Assembly (NCBI GenBank): GCA_937890835.1
Contig: CALADF010000031.1
Coordinates: 62,001 to 126,000, forward strand
DNA from: an uncultured bacterium
GTDB lineage: Bacteria > Actinomycetota > Coriobacteriia > Coriobacteriales > Eggerthellaceae
Length of the DNA: 64,000 bases
Direction: 5' to 3'
Shown here: positions 40,446 through 51,803 of the stretch, piece after piece
How the letters are laid out: the number at the start of each line of letters is the position of its first letter
Numbering within the stretch: the first letter of the stretch is position 1
Notes under the pieces: generated by a model
Databases searched by the model: none
Seen by the model: only the letters and a program-made list of their open reading frames with translations
What the model was told of the DNA's origin: nothing
Program-made: the position numbers and the translations under genes

Positions 40446-41702
40446 ATGTCTTTTGAATTCCTCAACCAAAGTGACGAGCAGGTAGCCGACGCTCTTCGCG
40501 CGGAGCTCGCGCGTCAGCGCGGTTCCATCGAGCTTATCGCGTCCGAGAACTTCACGTCCCGCGCGGTCATGGAGGCCGTCGGCAGCGTGCTCACCAACAA
40601 GTACGCCGAGGGCTATCCCGGGCATCGTTATTACGGTGGATGCGAGAAGGTCGACGTCGTCGAGGACCTCGCACGCGATCGCGCTTGCGAGCTGTACGGC
40701 AGCAAGTTCGCCAACGTTCAGCCTCATTCTGGTGCTTCGGCGAACTTCGGCGCGTACCTCTCCCTTATCGAGCCCGGCGACACGGTGCTCGGCATGAGTC
40801 TCGACCACGGCGGGCATCTCACGCACGGGTCTCCCGTCAACTTCTCGGGCTTGCTGTACAACATCGTTTCTTACGGCGTTAGCCCCGAGACCGAGATCAT
40901 CGACTACGACGAGCTCGAGCGCATCGCCAAGGAGGTGCGCCCGAAGGTCATCGTCGGCGGCGCGAGCGCGTATCCGCGCGTCATCGACTTCGAACGCATG
41001 GCCGATATCGCGCACGAGGTCGGGGCGTACCTGATGGTGGATATGGCTCATATCGCGGGCTTGGTGGCGACGGGCGCCCATCCGAGCCCTGTGCCCTATG
41101 CGGACATCACCACCTCGACGAGCCATAAGACCCTGCGCGGCCCGCGCGGCGGCTTCATCCTCACCAACGACGAGGCCCTCTCGAAGAAGGTCAACAAGGC
41201 AATCTTCCCCGGGGCTCAGGGAGGCCCGCTCATGCACGTCATCGCGGGCAAGGCGGTCGCTTTCGGCGAGGCGCTTAAGCCCGACTACGCCGACTACATC
41301 TCCAACGTGGTCGTCAATGCGCGTGCGATGGGGCAGGGTATCGCCGACGGCGGGCTTCGCCTCGTCTCGGGCGGCACCGATAACCATCTGTGCCTGGTCG
41401 ATCTTACGGCGGCCGACGTCACGGGCAAGGACGCCGAGAAGATTCTCGAGAGCGTCGGCCTTACGGTGAACAAGAACACCATCCCCAACGAGACGCGTTC
41501 GCCTTTCGTCACGAGCGGCATTCGCGTCGGCTCCGCTGCGGCGACGACGCGCGGTCTAGACGAAAAGGATTTCTATGAGGTCGGCAGGCTTATCGCTCAC
41601 ACGGTGTTTCACGGTGGCGATGATAAGGTCTTGGCGGAGAACCGCGCGAAGGTCGACGCCATCCTCGACGCGCATCCGCTGTATCCGGGCTTGGAGTACT
41701 GA
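40446..41702 (+). CDS. glyA: Serine hydroxymethyltransferase
   Basis: This 418-residue PLP enzyme converts serine and tetrahydrofolate to glycine and methylene-THF. Seen: IELIASENFTSRAVMEAVGS near 30, YPGHRYYGGCEKVD near 55, and the PLP lysine in TTSTSHKTLRGPRGG near 225. The ATG at 40446 is chosen over the upstream in-frame start because homology begins at SFEFL and AAAAGGAA precedes it. It is in an operon with rpiB and the dCMP deaminase; the latter is next to a one-carbon enzyme needed for thymidylate synthesis. Confidence 0.96.
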   Translation: MSFEFLNQSDEQVADALRAELARQRGSIELIASENFTSRAVMEAVGSVLTNKYAEGYPGHRYYGGCEKVDVVEDLARDRACELYGSKFANVQPHSGASANFGAYLSLIEPGDTVLGMSLDHGGHLTHGSPVNFSGLLYNIVSYGVSPETEIIDYDELERIAKEVRPKVIVGGASAYPRVIDFERMADIAHEVGAYLMVDMAHIAGLVATGAHPSPVPYADITTSTSHKTLRGPRGGFILTNDEALSKKVNKAIFPGAQGGPLMHVIAGKAVAFGEALKPDYADYISNVVVNARAMGQGIADGGLRLVSGGTDNHLCLVDLTAADVTGKDAEKILESVGLTVNKNTIPNETRSPFVTSGIRVGSAAATTRGLDEKDFYEVGRLIAHTVFHGGDDKVLAENRAKVDAILDAHPLYPGLEY

Positions 41703-41739
41703 AAACGAGCGTATCGAGAGCTAAAAGGAGGGCGCAGGC

Positions 41740-42228
41740 ATGTCCCAGGCAACCCATTACGATCATCGACCGAGTTGGGACGAGTATTTCATGAAGCTCG
41801 CCAACGAGGTGGCGAACCGCACCACGTGCATGCGCCGCGGCGTCGGCTGCGTCATCGTGAAGGACCGCCGCATTCTCGCGACGGGTTACAACGGCGTGCC
41901 CTCGGGGCTTGCGCACTGCGCCGAGACCGGCTGCCTGCGCGCTCAGCTCGGCATTCCCTCGGGTCAGCGTCATGAGATCTGCCGTGGGTTGCATGCCGAG
42001 CAAAACGCCATCATCCAAGCCGCGCGTTACGGCATCAACATCGACGGAGCCTCGATTTACGTCAACACGCAGCCGTGCGTGGTGTGCGCGAAGATGCTCA
42101 TCAACGCGGGCATAGTCGAGGTGGTGTATCAAAACCCCTATCCCGACGAGCTCGCGATGTCCATGCTCGAGGAATCGGGCATGCGCTTGCGCGTGTTCAA
42201 CCCGGATGAAGAGGATGCTTCCGCGTAG
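41740..42228 (+). CDS. dCMP deaminase (ComEB-like)
   Basis: This 162-residue zinc deaminase makes dUMP from dCMP for thymidylate synthesis. The zinc motifs are visible: HAEQNAII near residue 88 and PCVVCAKMLI near 112, plus the substrate-binding GYNGVPSG near 50. AAAAGGAGG precedes the ATG. It follows glyA by 37 bases. Some homologues act in DNA uptake (ComEB) or as general deaminases; the housekeeping role is more likely. Confidence 0.92.
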   Translation: MSQATHYDHRPSWDEYFMKLANEVANRTTCMRRGVGCVIVKDRRILATGYNGVPSGLAHCAETGCLRAQLGIPSGQRHEICRGLHAEQNAIIQAARYGINIDGASIYVNTQPCVVCAKMLINAGIVEVVYQNPYPDELAMSMLEESGMRLRVFNPDEEDASA

Positions 42229-42276
42229 ACGCGCGTATCGGACATCGGGGGAGAGGCGCTCCCTGTGTAGACCTGT

Positions 42277-42330
42277 GGGCGCGATCGGGTTCTCGGCGAC
42301 AAGTCGGGATCCGATCGCGCCCGCGTTTGC
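42277..42330 (+). terminator. Probable terminator before the atp operon
   Basis: A perfect 12-bp stem (GGGCGCGATCGG 42277-42288 / CCGATCGCGCCC 42311-42322) with a 22-base loop lies 48 bases after the dCMP deaminase stop, followed by GCGTTTGCG. The T tract is short. Confidence 0.55.
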
Positions 42331-42427
42331 GCAGAAAGGGAAAAATTTTAGTTCGATAGTCTGACGGCTGTGTTTCGGGGGACGGCGCTTCGGCAGATGG
42401 CGTATATAAGCAGTCTGCGGAATTCCG

Positions 42428-42456
42428 TTGCCGCTCACCCGAAAATACGGTATAGT
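42428..42456 (+). promoter_or_regulatory. Promoter of the ATP synthase operon
   Basis: TTGCCG (42428-42433) and TATAGT (42451-42456) are spaced by exactly 17 bases. The predicted start near 42463 leaves a leader of about 115 bases before the first gene. Confidence 0.72.
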
Positions 42457-42578
42457 TCGTCACCATGCCTTCGCGGCTTCTCCACATTCGGCTATGATAC
42501 GTCACGCTTGTACGGGTCGAATTGTGCATGAGCCGTGCGGGCAGTCGCGGGCGAACACGCAACCAAAGAAAGTGAGTC

Positions 42579-42860
42579 ATGGTAGCAGCAATCATAACGG
42601 GCGTTTTACTGGGATTAATCAGCGTGATCCCGTTTAAAGTTGCCACCAAGAAGATCCGTACGATCAATCCCGCCAATTCGCTTAGCCTCCTCGGGCCTTT
42701 TCTGCTGACGATCGCGCTTTCGTTCCTGATTCTCATCGCGGGAATGATCGTGTGCAAGTTCGTCGCGCCCGATGTGGTCATAGCGTTCTCGGTTGCCGAG
42801 ATATTGGCGTTTGCCGTAGGGGTCATCGTCTTTGGCGCATTCTTGTCGAAGCGTCAGTGA
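42579..42860 (+). CDS. Small membrane protein preceding atpB (AtpI-like position)
   Basis: The 93-residue protein has three hydrophobic helices: VAAIITGVLLGLISVIPF, LGPFLLTIALSFLILIAGM and VVIAFSVAEILAFAVGVIVF. Its place as first gene of the atp operon is that of AtpI, which helps assemble the c-ring, but sequence similarity to AtpI is not obvious by eye. AAAGTGAG precedes the ATG. It could equally be a lineage-specific ATP synthase accessory protein. Confidence 0.72.
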   Translation: MVAAIITGVLLGLISVIPFKVATKKIRTINPANSLSLLGPFLLTIALSFLILIAGMIVCKFVAPDVVIAFSVAEILAFAVGVIVFGAFLSKRQ

Positions 42861-42881
42861 AGGTAGAAGAAGGAGAGGTAC

Positions 42882-43688
42882 ATGGCTTTTGAACTTACGG
42901 GAGATCCCTTAGCGGATATCTCCGCCCCGATCGAGCATCTCAGCGGATCGTTCGACTCCGCGCTCGTGGTGGATTTCGGCGGAGGCATCGGCATCACCCA
43001 GTACACCGTGTGGATGTTCATCATCTGCGCCATCGTGCTCGCCGTGGTCCTCATCGGCGTGCGAAAGGTCAAGGTCAACCCGCAGGGCAAGTTCGCCGGT
43101 CTCATCGACTGGGGTTATGACGCGGTTTGCCGCAACATGGGCGAAGGCGCCATAGGGCATGGCTACAAGAAGCACATCCCCTTCCTTGCCACGCTGTTCT
43201 TCTTCATCCTCATCAGCAACATCGTGGGCCTCATTCCCGGTTCTAAGACGCCTACCGGATCGCTTAGCATCACCTGGGCGCTCGCGCTGATCGCGTTCAT
43301 CTACTTCAACTTCTACGGCATCAAGGCCAAGGGCGGCTGGGGCTACATCAAGTCCATCGCTCCGTCCGGGCTTCCCAAGCCGATGGTTCCCATCATCTGG
43401 TTCTTCGAGTTCTTCTCTTTGGTCATTCGTCTTCTGACGCTGGCCGTTCGACTCTACGGCAACATGTTCGCGGGTCATATGATTCTCGGCATCTTCGCCA
43501 TCATGACGCAGTTCTTCATCCTCGATGCCATTCAGTTCGCTGCTCCGCTGACCGCGCTGCCGTCGTTGGCATGGGCGTTCTTCTTGTTCGCCATGTACGC
43601 GCTTGAGTGCCTGGTGGCCTTCCTGCAGGCGTACGTGTTCACCATCCTGTCGGCCGTGTACGTCGGCCTGGCAACGTCTGAGCACTAA
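42882..43688 (+). CDS. atpB: F1Fo ATP synthase subunit a
   Basis: The 268-residue Fo stator subunit has five to six membrane helices and contains the essential arginine in LTLAVRLYGNMFAGH near residue 190, plus FFILISNIVGLIPGSKTP near 110. It conducts protons between the c-ring and the two half-channels. AGAAGGAGAGG precedes the ATG. It is followed by a 128-base structured gap before atpE. Confidence 0.95.
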   Translation: MAFELTGDPLADISAPIEHLSGSFDSALVVDFGGGIGITQYTVWMFIICAIVLAVVLIGVRKVKVNPQGKFAGLIDWGYDAVCRNMGEGAIGHGYKKHIPFLATLFFFILISNIVGLIPGSKTPTGSLSITWALALIAFIYFNFYGIKAKGGWGYIKSIAPSGLPKPMVPIIWFFEFFSLVIRLLTLAVRLYGNMFAGHMILGIFAIMTQFFILDAIQFAAPLTALPSLAWAFFLFAMYALECLVAFLQAYVFTILSAVYVGLATSEH

Positions 43689-43774
43689 GCCGCGCGTCTT
43701 CATCGCGCCGCGCTATTTCGCGGCACCCCGCTTTGGTTTCGACGGCGCTTGCGCCGAGAGACATAGATACAGGT

Positions 43775-43799
43775 GTTTTTGAGAAACAGGCTCAAAAAC
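43775..43799 (+). repeat. 9-bp hairpin just upstream of the atpE ribosome site
   Basis: GTTTTTGAG (43775-43783) and CTCAAAAAC (43791-43799) form a perfect stem with a 7-base loop. It ends a few bases before AAAAGGAGG. A second hairpin (GCCGCG..CGCGGC) lies near 43709-43726. The atpB-atpE gap is the only long structured gap in the operon. Confidence 0.75.
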
Positions 43800-43816
43800 G
43801 GTAAAAGGAGGAAATT

Positions 43817-44035
43817 GTGGAAACAACTCTCGTCATCGCTGCCCTGAAGGTGGTCGGCTACGGTCTTGGCACCATCGGCCCTGGCATCGGTCTCGGTCTT
43901 TGCGGCTATGGCCTCTGCGTCGGTTCCGCTCGCCAGCCTGAGCTCGCCGGCAAGCTGTTCACCAACGCTCTGATCTTCGGCGCTCTCGCCGAGGCTCTCG
44001 CCCTCATCGGCTTCGTTCTTACCTTCATCTTCTAA
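43817..44035 (+). CDS. atpE: F1Fo ATP synthase subunit c
   Basis: This 72-residue two-helix proteolipid forms the c-ring. The GTG start is preceded by AAAAGGAGG, the best ribosome site in the operon, as suits the multi-copy subunit. Helix 1 contains GTIGPGIGLGLCGYG; the loop carries the conserved ARQPE motif, and helix 2 carries the ion-binding Glu in GALAEALALIGF. The residues expected to chelate Na+ (a Gln in helix 1, a Ser/Thr after the Glu) are absent, so a proton-driven ring is likely. Confidence 0.95.
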   Translation: METTLVIAALKVVGYGLGTIGPGIGLGLCGYGLCVGSARQPELAGKLFTNALIFGALAEALALIGFVLTFIF

Positions 44036-44083
44036 TCAGGCTGATCTGTTCAAGTGCATCAAGCCAAGAAGGAAGGTGGATAC

Positions 44084-44695
44084 GTGAAAGCGAAACTGAA
44101 GACTAAGTTGGCAAGCGCCGGCGCGGCCGTTGTTGCTGCCGCAAGCCTTGCATGTGCTTTCCCCACCCTCGCGTTCGCCTCTGAGAAGGAGGGCATTGCG
44201 GTTCTCATTCCCGACATGAATGAGTTCATCCCGATGCTCGTCGCCTTCATCTTGATTCTCATCATCCTGGCCAAGTTCGGTTGGCCGGTGGTCGACAACA
44301 TCGTCACCAAGCGTGAGAACACCATCAAGGAGGCTTTGAAGAAGTCCGAGGAAGCACAGATCGAAAGCGAGCGCGTGCTCGCCGAGTACCGTGATCAGCT
44401 GGCTGAGGCGAAGACCCAGTCCGCGCAGATCATCGCTGATGCCCGTGCCACCGGTGAGGCTGTGAAGGCCGAGATCACCGAGAAGGCCCAGGCTGAGGCT
44501 ACGGAAATGATCGCCAAGGCGAAGGTTGCCATCGAGGCCGAGAAGAAGCAGGCTATCGCCGACCTTCAAGCCTCTATTGCCGACACCTCGGTCGATGTCG
44601 CCGCGCGTCTGATCGGTGAGGATCTCACCGAGGGCGAGCATCGCGCCATCATCGAGCGCTACGTGCGTGAGGCAGGTAGCTTCAATGCCAACTAA
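44084..44695 (+). CDS. atpF: F1Fo ATP synthase subunit b with signal-peptide-like extension
   Basis: The 203-residue subunit has the usual membrane helix (FIPMLVAFILILIILAKFGW, about 46-65) followed by a long charged coiled coil (EALKKSEEAQIESERVLAEY) that links Fo and F1. Before it is an unusual extra N-terminal segment resembling a Sec signal (KAKLKTKLASAGAAVVAAAS, then LACAFPTLAFA). This would be a second helix or a cleaved signal. GTG 44084 is chosen after GAAGGAAGG; an earlier GTG at 44054 is less likely. Its end overlaps atpH by 11 bases. Confidence 0.92.
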   Translation: MKAKLKTKLASAGAAVVAAASLACAFPTLAFASEKEGIAVLIPDMNEFIPMLVAFILILIILAKFGWPVVDNIVTKRENTIKEALKKSEEAQIESERVLAEYRDQLAEAKTQSAQIIADARATGEAVKAEITEKAQAEATEMIAKAKVAIEAEKKQAIADLQASIADTSVDVAARLIGEDLTEGEHRAIIERYVREAGSFNAN

Positions 44696-45262
44696 TCGTC
44701 TTGTCGTCAAAGAAGAAGTTCTCGCATACGCGCGCGCCATGTTTGACGCCGCGTATGAAATTGGCGGCCAGGATGCCGTGCTCGAGGTGCAAAGTCAGAT
44801 GGAGGATATCATCCGCCTCATGCACTCCGACATGGATCTCTCCATGGCCTTGTCCGACGTGACCTACAGCCCGAAGCAGCGCTTCGATCTGGCGAACGCC
44901 GTGTTCGCCGATTGCAACGAGGCTTTCCTCAGCGTTGTGGCGGTCATGGCGGAGCGCGGAGACGCCGAGCTGCTGCCCCGCGTGCTCAAGGCTTTCGGGG
45001 ACGAGCTTGATAGCAAGCTCAACTTGTGTGTGGTAGACGTTACGACCGTCGTTGCACTCGACGACAACCTGCGCCACATCATTATCGAGAAGGCAGAGGC
45101 CGAACTGGGGAAGAAGGCGGTGCTGCGCGAGCACATCGACGAGTCTATCCTCGGCGGCATCATCATGAGCGTTAACGGCAAGCGCATCGACGCGAGCGTG
45201 ATCTCGCAGTTGAACAAGGCTCGCCACGTGCTCAAGGAAACATCAGATGGAGGTGAATGCTA

Positions 45263-45263
<1 letters not shown>
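44685..45263 (+). CDS. atpH: F1Fo ATP synthase subunit delta
   Basis: The 192-residue stator-cap subunit starts MPTNRLVVKEEVLAYARAMF within the end of atpF. Family marks are the N-terminal six-helix region and the C-terminal VDESILGGI-type motif seen as HIDESILGGIIMSVNGKRID. It joins the b-subunit stalk to the top of the alpha3-beta3 ring. Its stop codon overlaps the GTG of atpA. Confidence 0.93.
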
Positions 45264-46828
<1,565 letters not shown>

Positions 46829-46840
46829 GGTAGGTAGACC

Positions 46841-47767
46841 ATGCCCAACCTTCACGATATTGAAAGGCGAATCAACTCCGTCACTTCGACGAAGCAGATC
46901 ACGCGCACCATGGAGATGGTCGCGGCTGCTAAGATCCGCCGCGCTTCCGAGCGCGTTGCGAACGCCCTGCCGTGGGCATGCTCCATCTCGGACATGCTCA
47001 TCAGCACGGCTAAGTACGCGCCGATCGATGCTGAGCCTCTTCTGCAGACTCACGAGCAGGTCAAGCGCGCGCTCGTCGTCGTGGTGGCGTCTGACCGCGG
47101 CCTTGCTGGTGGTTTCAACAGCAACGTCTTGCGTCACGCCGAGAAACTCATCAAGGAGAAGGAGCGTCAGGGCGTCGAGGTCGAAGTGGCCGCGTGTGGT
47201 AAGAAGGCCATCGGCTATTTCAGCTACCGTGGCATCAAGCCGGTTTTCGAGTTCGCGGGACTCTCTGCTGACCCGACGTACGAGCAGGCGGCTGAGCTGT
47301 CTCTCTACGCCGGTGACGGCTACCGCAACGGTAAGCTTGACGAGGTGTTCGTGGTTTACAACCATGCGAAGAACGCCGCCGAGCAGACGTTGGTGGAGCA
47401 GCAGATCCTGCCCATCAATCAGCAGACTTACGCTGATCTTTTGGGATTGAACCCCAAAGAGGAGGACGTTCTCGAGAAGTATCGCGAGGACGAGAAGCCT
47501 CTGCAGGGCGACATTGATTTCGAGCCTGACGCCGAGTCGGTCATGTTCTATCTGATGAAGGCATATCTGCGCAACGCGTTCTTCTATGCCCTTCTTGACT
47601 CGGCTGCTGGTGAACAGGGCGCTCGTCGTAACGCTATGAAGTCGGCTACTGACAACGCGAACGAGATGGTCTCGACGTTGACCCGCGTGTACAACCGCGT
47701 ACGCCAGGGTGCAATCACCACCGAGATCACCGAGATCGTTGGCGGTGCCGCAGCTTTGGAGGAATAA
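46841..47767 (+). CDS. atpG: F1Fo ATP synthase subunit gamma
   Basis: This 308-residue rotor shaft begins MPNLHDIERRINSVTSTKQI with MEMVAAAKIRRA next, and ends with ATDNANEMVSTLTRVYNRVR, the paired N- and C-terminal coiled coil. The Rossmann-like middle includes VVVASDRGLAGGFNSNV. AAGGTAGG precedes the ATG. It abuts atpD directly. Confidence 0.95.
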   Translation: MPNLHDIERRINSVTSTKQITRTMEMVAAAKIRRASERVANALPWACSISDMLISTAKYAPIDAEPLLQTHEQVKRALVVVVASDRGLAGGFNSNVLRHAEKLIKEKERQGVEVEVAACGKKAIGYFSYRGIKPVFEFAGLSADPTYEQAAELSLYAGDGYRNGKLDEVFVVYNHAKNAAEQTLVEQQILPINQQTYADLLGLNPKEEDVLEKYREDEKPLQGDIDFEPDAESVMFYLMKAYLRNAFFYALLDSAAGEQGARRNAMKSATDNANEMVSTLTRVYNRVRQGAITTEITEIVGGAAALEE

Positions 47768-49209
<1,442 letters not shown>

Positions 49210-49210
<1 letters not shown>

Positions 49211-49647
49211 TGGCTACGCTCCACTGTTCAGTGGCCATTCCTACGCGTGAGTTGTTCTCGGGCGAGATCTACTATGCGAGTGTTCCCGGTTTCGAGGGCT
49301 CCTACGGTGTTCTTCCGGGTCACGAGATGCTTGTCGCGACCAACAAGTCCGGCGGTATCCTGACGCTTCATCTCGATGCGGAGGGTCGTCAGAAAAAGCA
49401 GTTCATTCTCTACGAGGGTGCTTGCCAGGTCTACAACGACGTCGTCTCGGTGCTCGGCCGGTTCGGCAAAGACGTCGAGGATATCGATGTTGACGAGCTG
49501 CGTAAGAAATCTGATGGGCTTCGCCTGACGATTGAGGAGCTTGAGAAGTCGAGCGATGAGCAGGCCAAATCGGCTCTGCATACTCATCGTAAGAAGCTTG
49601 AGTGGTATCAGATGCAGATCGACTACGCGGAAGGTTCCACGAAGTAA
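49210..49647 (+). CDS. atpC: F1Fo ATP synthase subunit epsilon
   Basis: This 145-residue subunit has the beta-sandwich (LHCSVAIPTRELFSGEIYYA, GFEGSYGVLPGHEMLVA) and the C-terminal helical pair (LRLTIEELEKSSDEQAKSA) that can inhibit ATP hydrolysis. It starts within the atpD stop (TAATG). It ends the operon and a terminator follows 24 bases later. Confidence 0.94.
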
Positions 49648-49670
49648 ACCTCATATTTGAGCCTGTTTGA

Positions 49671-49712
49671 GAGGGCGGGGGGCCGTATCGGTCCTCCGCC
49701 CTCTTCATGTTT
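49671..49712 (+). terminator. Terminator of the atp operon
   Basis: GAGGGCGGGGG pairs with CCTCCGCCCTC (one wobble, about an 11-base loop) and is followed by TTCATGTTTC. Confidence 0.75.
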
Positions 49713-49883
49713 CAGGGGGGGGGATCTAGGGGATACGATCATCTTTTAGTTGGTCGGATATCGCTCCTCCGTTGAGTCGGGCTTCGATTTGACGAGTTGA
49801 ATCTTATGCTCGGCTAATGTTGCGTTTGGAGAAGATCGTTTATTGAATACGGACCTACGTTCATCGACATCCGTTTTGTCCAT

Positions 49884-49966
49884 GAAAAAACGCCTCTCCG
49901 TTTCTGTCGTCTTCTGGTTGCTCTGGTTGAGAAACGAAAAGATGCGACGTCGCCGGAGAGGCGTTT
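49884..49966 (-). terminator. Long-loop hairpin terminator of the DUF1846 gene
   Basis: A perfect 13-bp stem (49888-49900 AAACGCCTCTCCG with 49954-49966) encloses a 53-base loop and, read on the minus strand, ends in TTTTTT. It begins 20 bases beyond the DUF1846 stop. The rest of the 49713-49883 gap is lower in GC and I see no convincing gene there; a 45-codon minus-strand frame (49746-49883) is probably chance. Confidence 0.7.
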
Positions 49967-49986
49967 GCTTTACGCAGGGTGCGTCC

Positions 49987-51468
49987 TTACTTGTGGTAAT
50001 ACCGATGCTGCTCGTATTTCGGCTCACAGCATACGTTGATTCCGAGGGTGCGGTAGAGCTTCTCGTCGGTGGAGGAGATAATCACCGAGAAGTAGGCGTC
50101 GCAACCCCTGAGCTTGTCGACGTTGTCGATCAAGCGCTCGGCGATGGGGTTGGTGACCGAGCTGACCGAGAGGGCCAGCAACGTCTCGTCTGAGTGAAGG
50201 CGGGGGTTCTTGCTTTTCAGATGCTCGGTCTTCAAATGGCAAATGGGCTCGAGCACGTCGTCCGATATGACGTAGAGCTCGTCGTCGACGCCCGATACCC
50301 CTTTCAGGGCGTTCATAAGCAACGCTGATGCGGAGCCGAGCAGGTTGCCCGTTTTTCCCGTCACCACGCGCCCGTCGGGAAGTACCATCGCTCCGGCGGG
50401 GGCGCCGGTCGTCTCCTCCTTCAGCAGCGCTGCGCTGCGCGCAGGGGAGAGATTGGTCGTAACGCCTGCGCGGTTCATGATCATCTTGAGCTTCTCGAGA
50501 ACTTTCTCGCCGGTGCCGTTGCGCTTGTGCTCAACGGCGGCTTGGAAGTAGCGTCGCACGATCTCGTTACGGCTTGCCTCCCGGCACGCCTCGTCGTCGA
50601 CGATGGCCATCCCCGCCATGTTCACGCCCATGTCGGTGGGTGACTTGTACGGGCTTTCCCCCAGGATGCGCTCCATCATCGACTTCAATACGGGGAAGAT
50701 CTCGACGTCGCGGTTGTAATTGACCGTGGTCTCGCCGTACGCTTCGAGGTGGAACGGATCGATGATGTTGTCATCGTCGAGGTCGGCGGTCGCCGCCTCA
50801 TAGGCGATGTTGACCGGATGGTTGAGCGGAAGGTTCCAGATGGGGAACGTCTCGTATTTCGCGTAACCCGCCTTCACTCCGCGCAGGTTCTCGTGGTAGA
50901 GCTGCGAGAGGCATGTCGCCATTTTGCCCGAACCTGGCCCCGGTGCGGTGACGACGACGAGCGGTCTGGTGGTTTCGATGAAGTCGTTTTTGCCGTAGCC
51001 GCTTTCGCTGACGATAGAGTCGATGTCGTACGGGTATCCTTCGATGGGGTAGTGCAGATAGCTCGTGATGCCCATGACGTTGAGTCGCCTGCGGAATGCG
51101 TCAGCGTTGGGCTGGTTTGCATAGCAGGTGATCACGACGCTGCCGACGAGAAACCCCATGCTGCGGAAAATGTCCATGAGCCGCAGCACGTCCTCATCGT
51201 AGGTGATGCCGAGGTCTCCGCGGATCTTCGATTTCTCGATATCGTTCGCGTTGATGGTGATGACGATCTCCGCGTCGTCGGCGAGACTTTTCAGCATGCG
51301 GATCTTCGAATCGGGCTCGAATCCCGGCAGCACGCGCGAGGCATGGTAATCGTCAAAGAGCTTGCCGCCGAATTCGAGGTAGAGTTTGCCCCCGAACTGT
51401 TTGATACGCTCGCGGATGTGCTCCGCCTGCAGGGCGATGTACTTATCGTTGTCGAAGCCTTTTAGCAT
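49987..51468 (-). CDS. DUF1846 domain protein
   Basis: The 493-residue protein matches the DUF1846 family in length and sequence: FDNDKYIALQAEHIRERIKQ and LYLEFGGKLFDDYHASRVLP at the N-terminus, then VVVTAPGPGSGKMATCLSQL, a P-loop-like nucleotide-binding turn near residue 170, and DMGVNMAGMAIVDDEAC near 290. The fold is known from structural genomics but the activity is not established. GACAGGAGAG precedes the ATG at 51468; the longer open frame upstream is not protein-like. A TATAAT on the minus strand (51565-51560) could be its -10. Confidence 0.9.
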   Translation of the reverse strand: MLKGFDNDKYIALQAEHIRERIKQFGGKLYLEFGGKLFDDYHASRVLPGFEPDSKIRMLKSLADDAEIVITINANDIEKSKIRGDLGITYDEDVLRLMDIFRSMGFLVGSVVITCYANQPNADAFRRRLNVMGITSYLHYPIEGYPYDIDSIVSESGYGKNDFIETTRPLVVVTAPGPGSGKMATCLSQLYHENLRGVKAGYAKYETFPIWNLPLNHPVNIAYEAATADLDDDNIIDPFHLEAYGETTVNYNRDVEIFPVLKSMMERILGESPYKSPTDMGVNMAGMAIVDDEACREASRNEIVRRYFQAAVEHKRNGTGEKVLEKLKMIMNRAGVTTNLSPARSAALLKEETTGAPAGAMVLPDGRVVTGKTGNLLGSASALLMNALKGVSGVDDELYVISDDVLEPICHLKTEHLKSKNPRLHSDETLLALSVSSVTNPIAERLIDNVDKLRGCDAYFSVIISSTDEKLYRTLGINVCCEPKYEQHRYYHK

Positions 51469-51803
51469 GACTCTCCTGTCAGTTGGAATACGTTGGCTTG
51501 TTTGCTGGTCCGTCGCCGTCAAGGCATGGCGACGCGGTTGCGCAGCGGGCATTACGAGCATTATAGCGAAGGGGGGCACGACGCCGTTACGCCTTTGTAA
51601 AAACAGAATCGCAGCGTGGGGGAGGGGTAGAGGCGCTCTGCTCGGGCGCGGGCCATGCCGTGTGCCGAGCTTTGCCTGGGCACAGGCCGCGCTGTGCGTT
51701 GCGCTCGTCGGCTGCCGTCCCGCGAATCGCCTAATTCGAGGATGGATGCGTTTACAATTGCTAATGTACGCGCGTAGGGACGAGGCGCAAGGAGGGGTCG
51801 GTT
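51469..51803. other. Divergent spacer between DUF1846 gene and xerD
   Basis: The 335-base region holds a minus-strand TATAAT (51565-51560), with transcription expected about 85 bases before the DUF1846 start, and a plus-strand TACAAT (51753-51758), about 45 bases before the xerD start. Neither has a good -35. No gene is seen. Confidence 0.5.

Noticed and set aside
49746..49883. Possible 45-residue small protein on the minus strand below the DUF1846 terminator
   Set aside because: It starts immediately after the terminator hairpin, and the GGAGAGG that would serve as ribosome site is part of the stem. No recognisable features; possible but unsupported.
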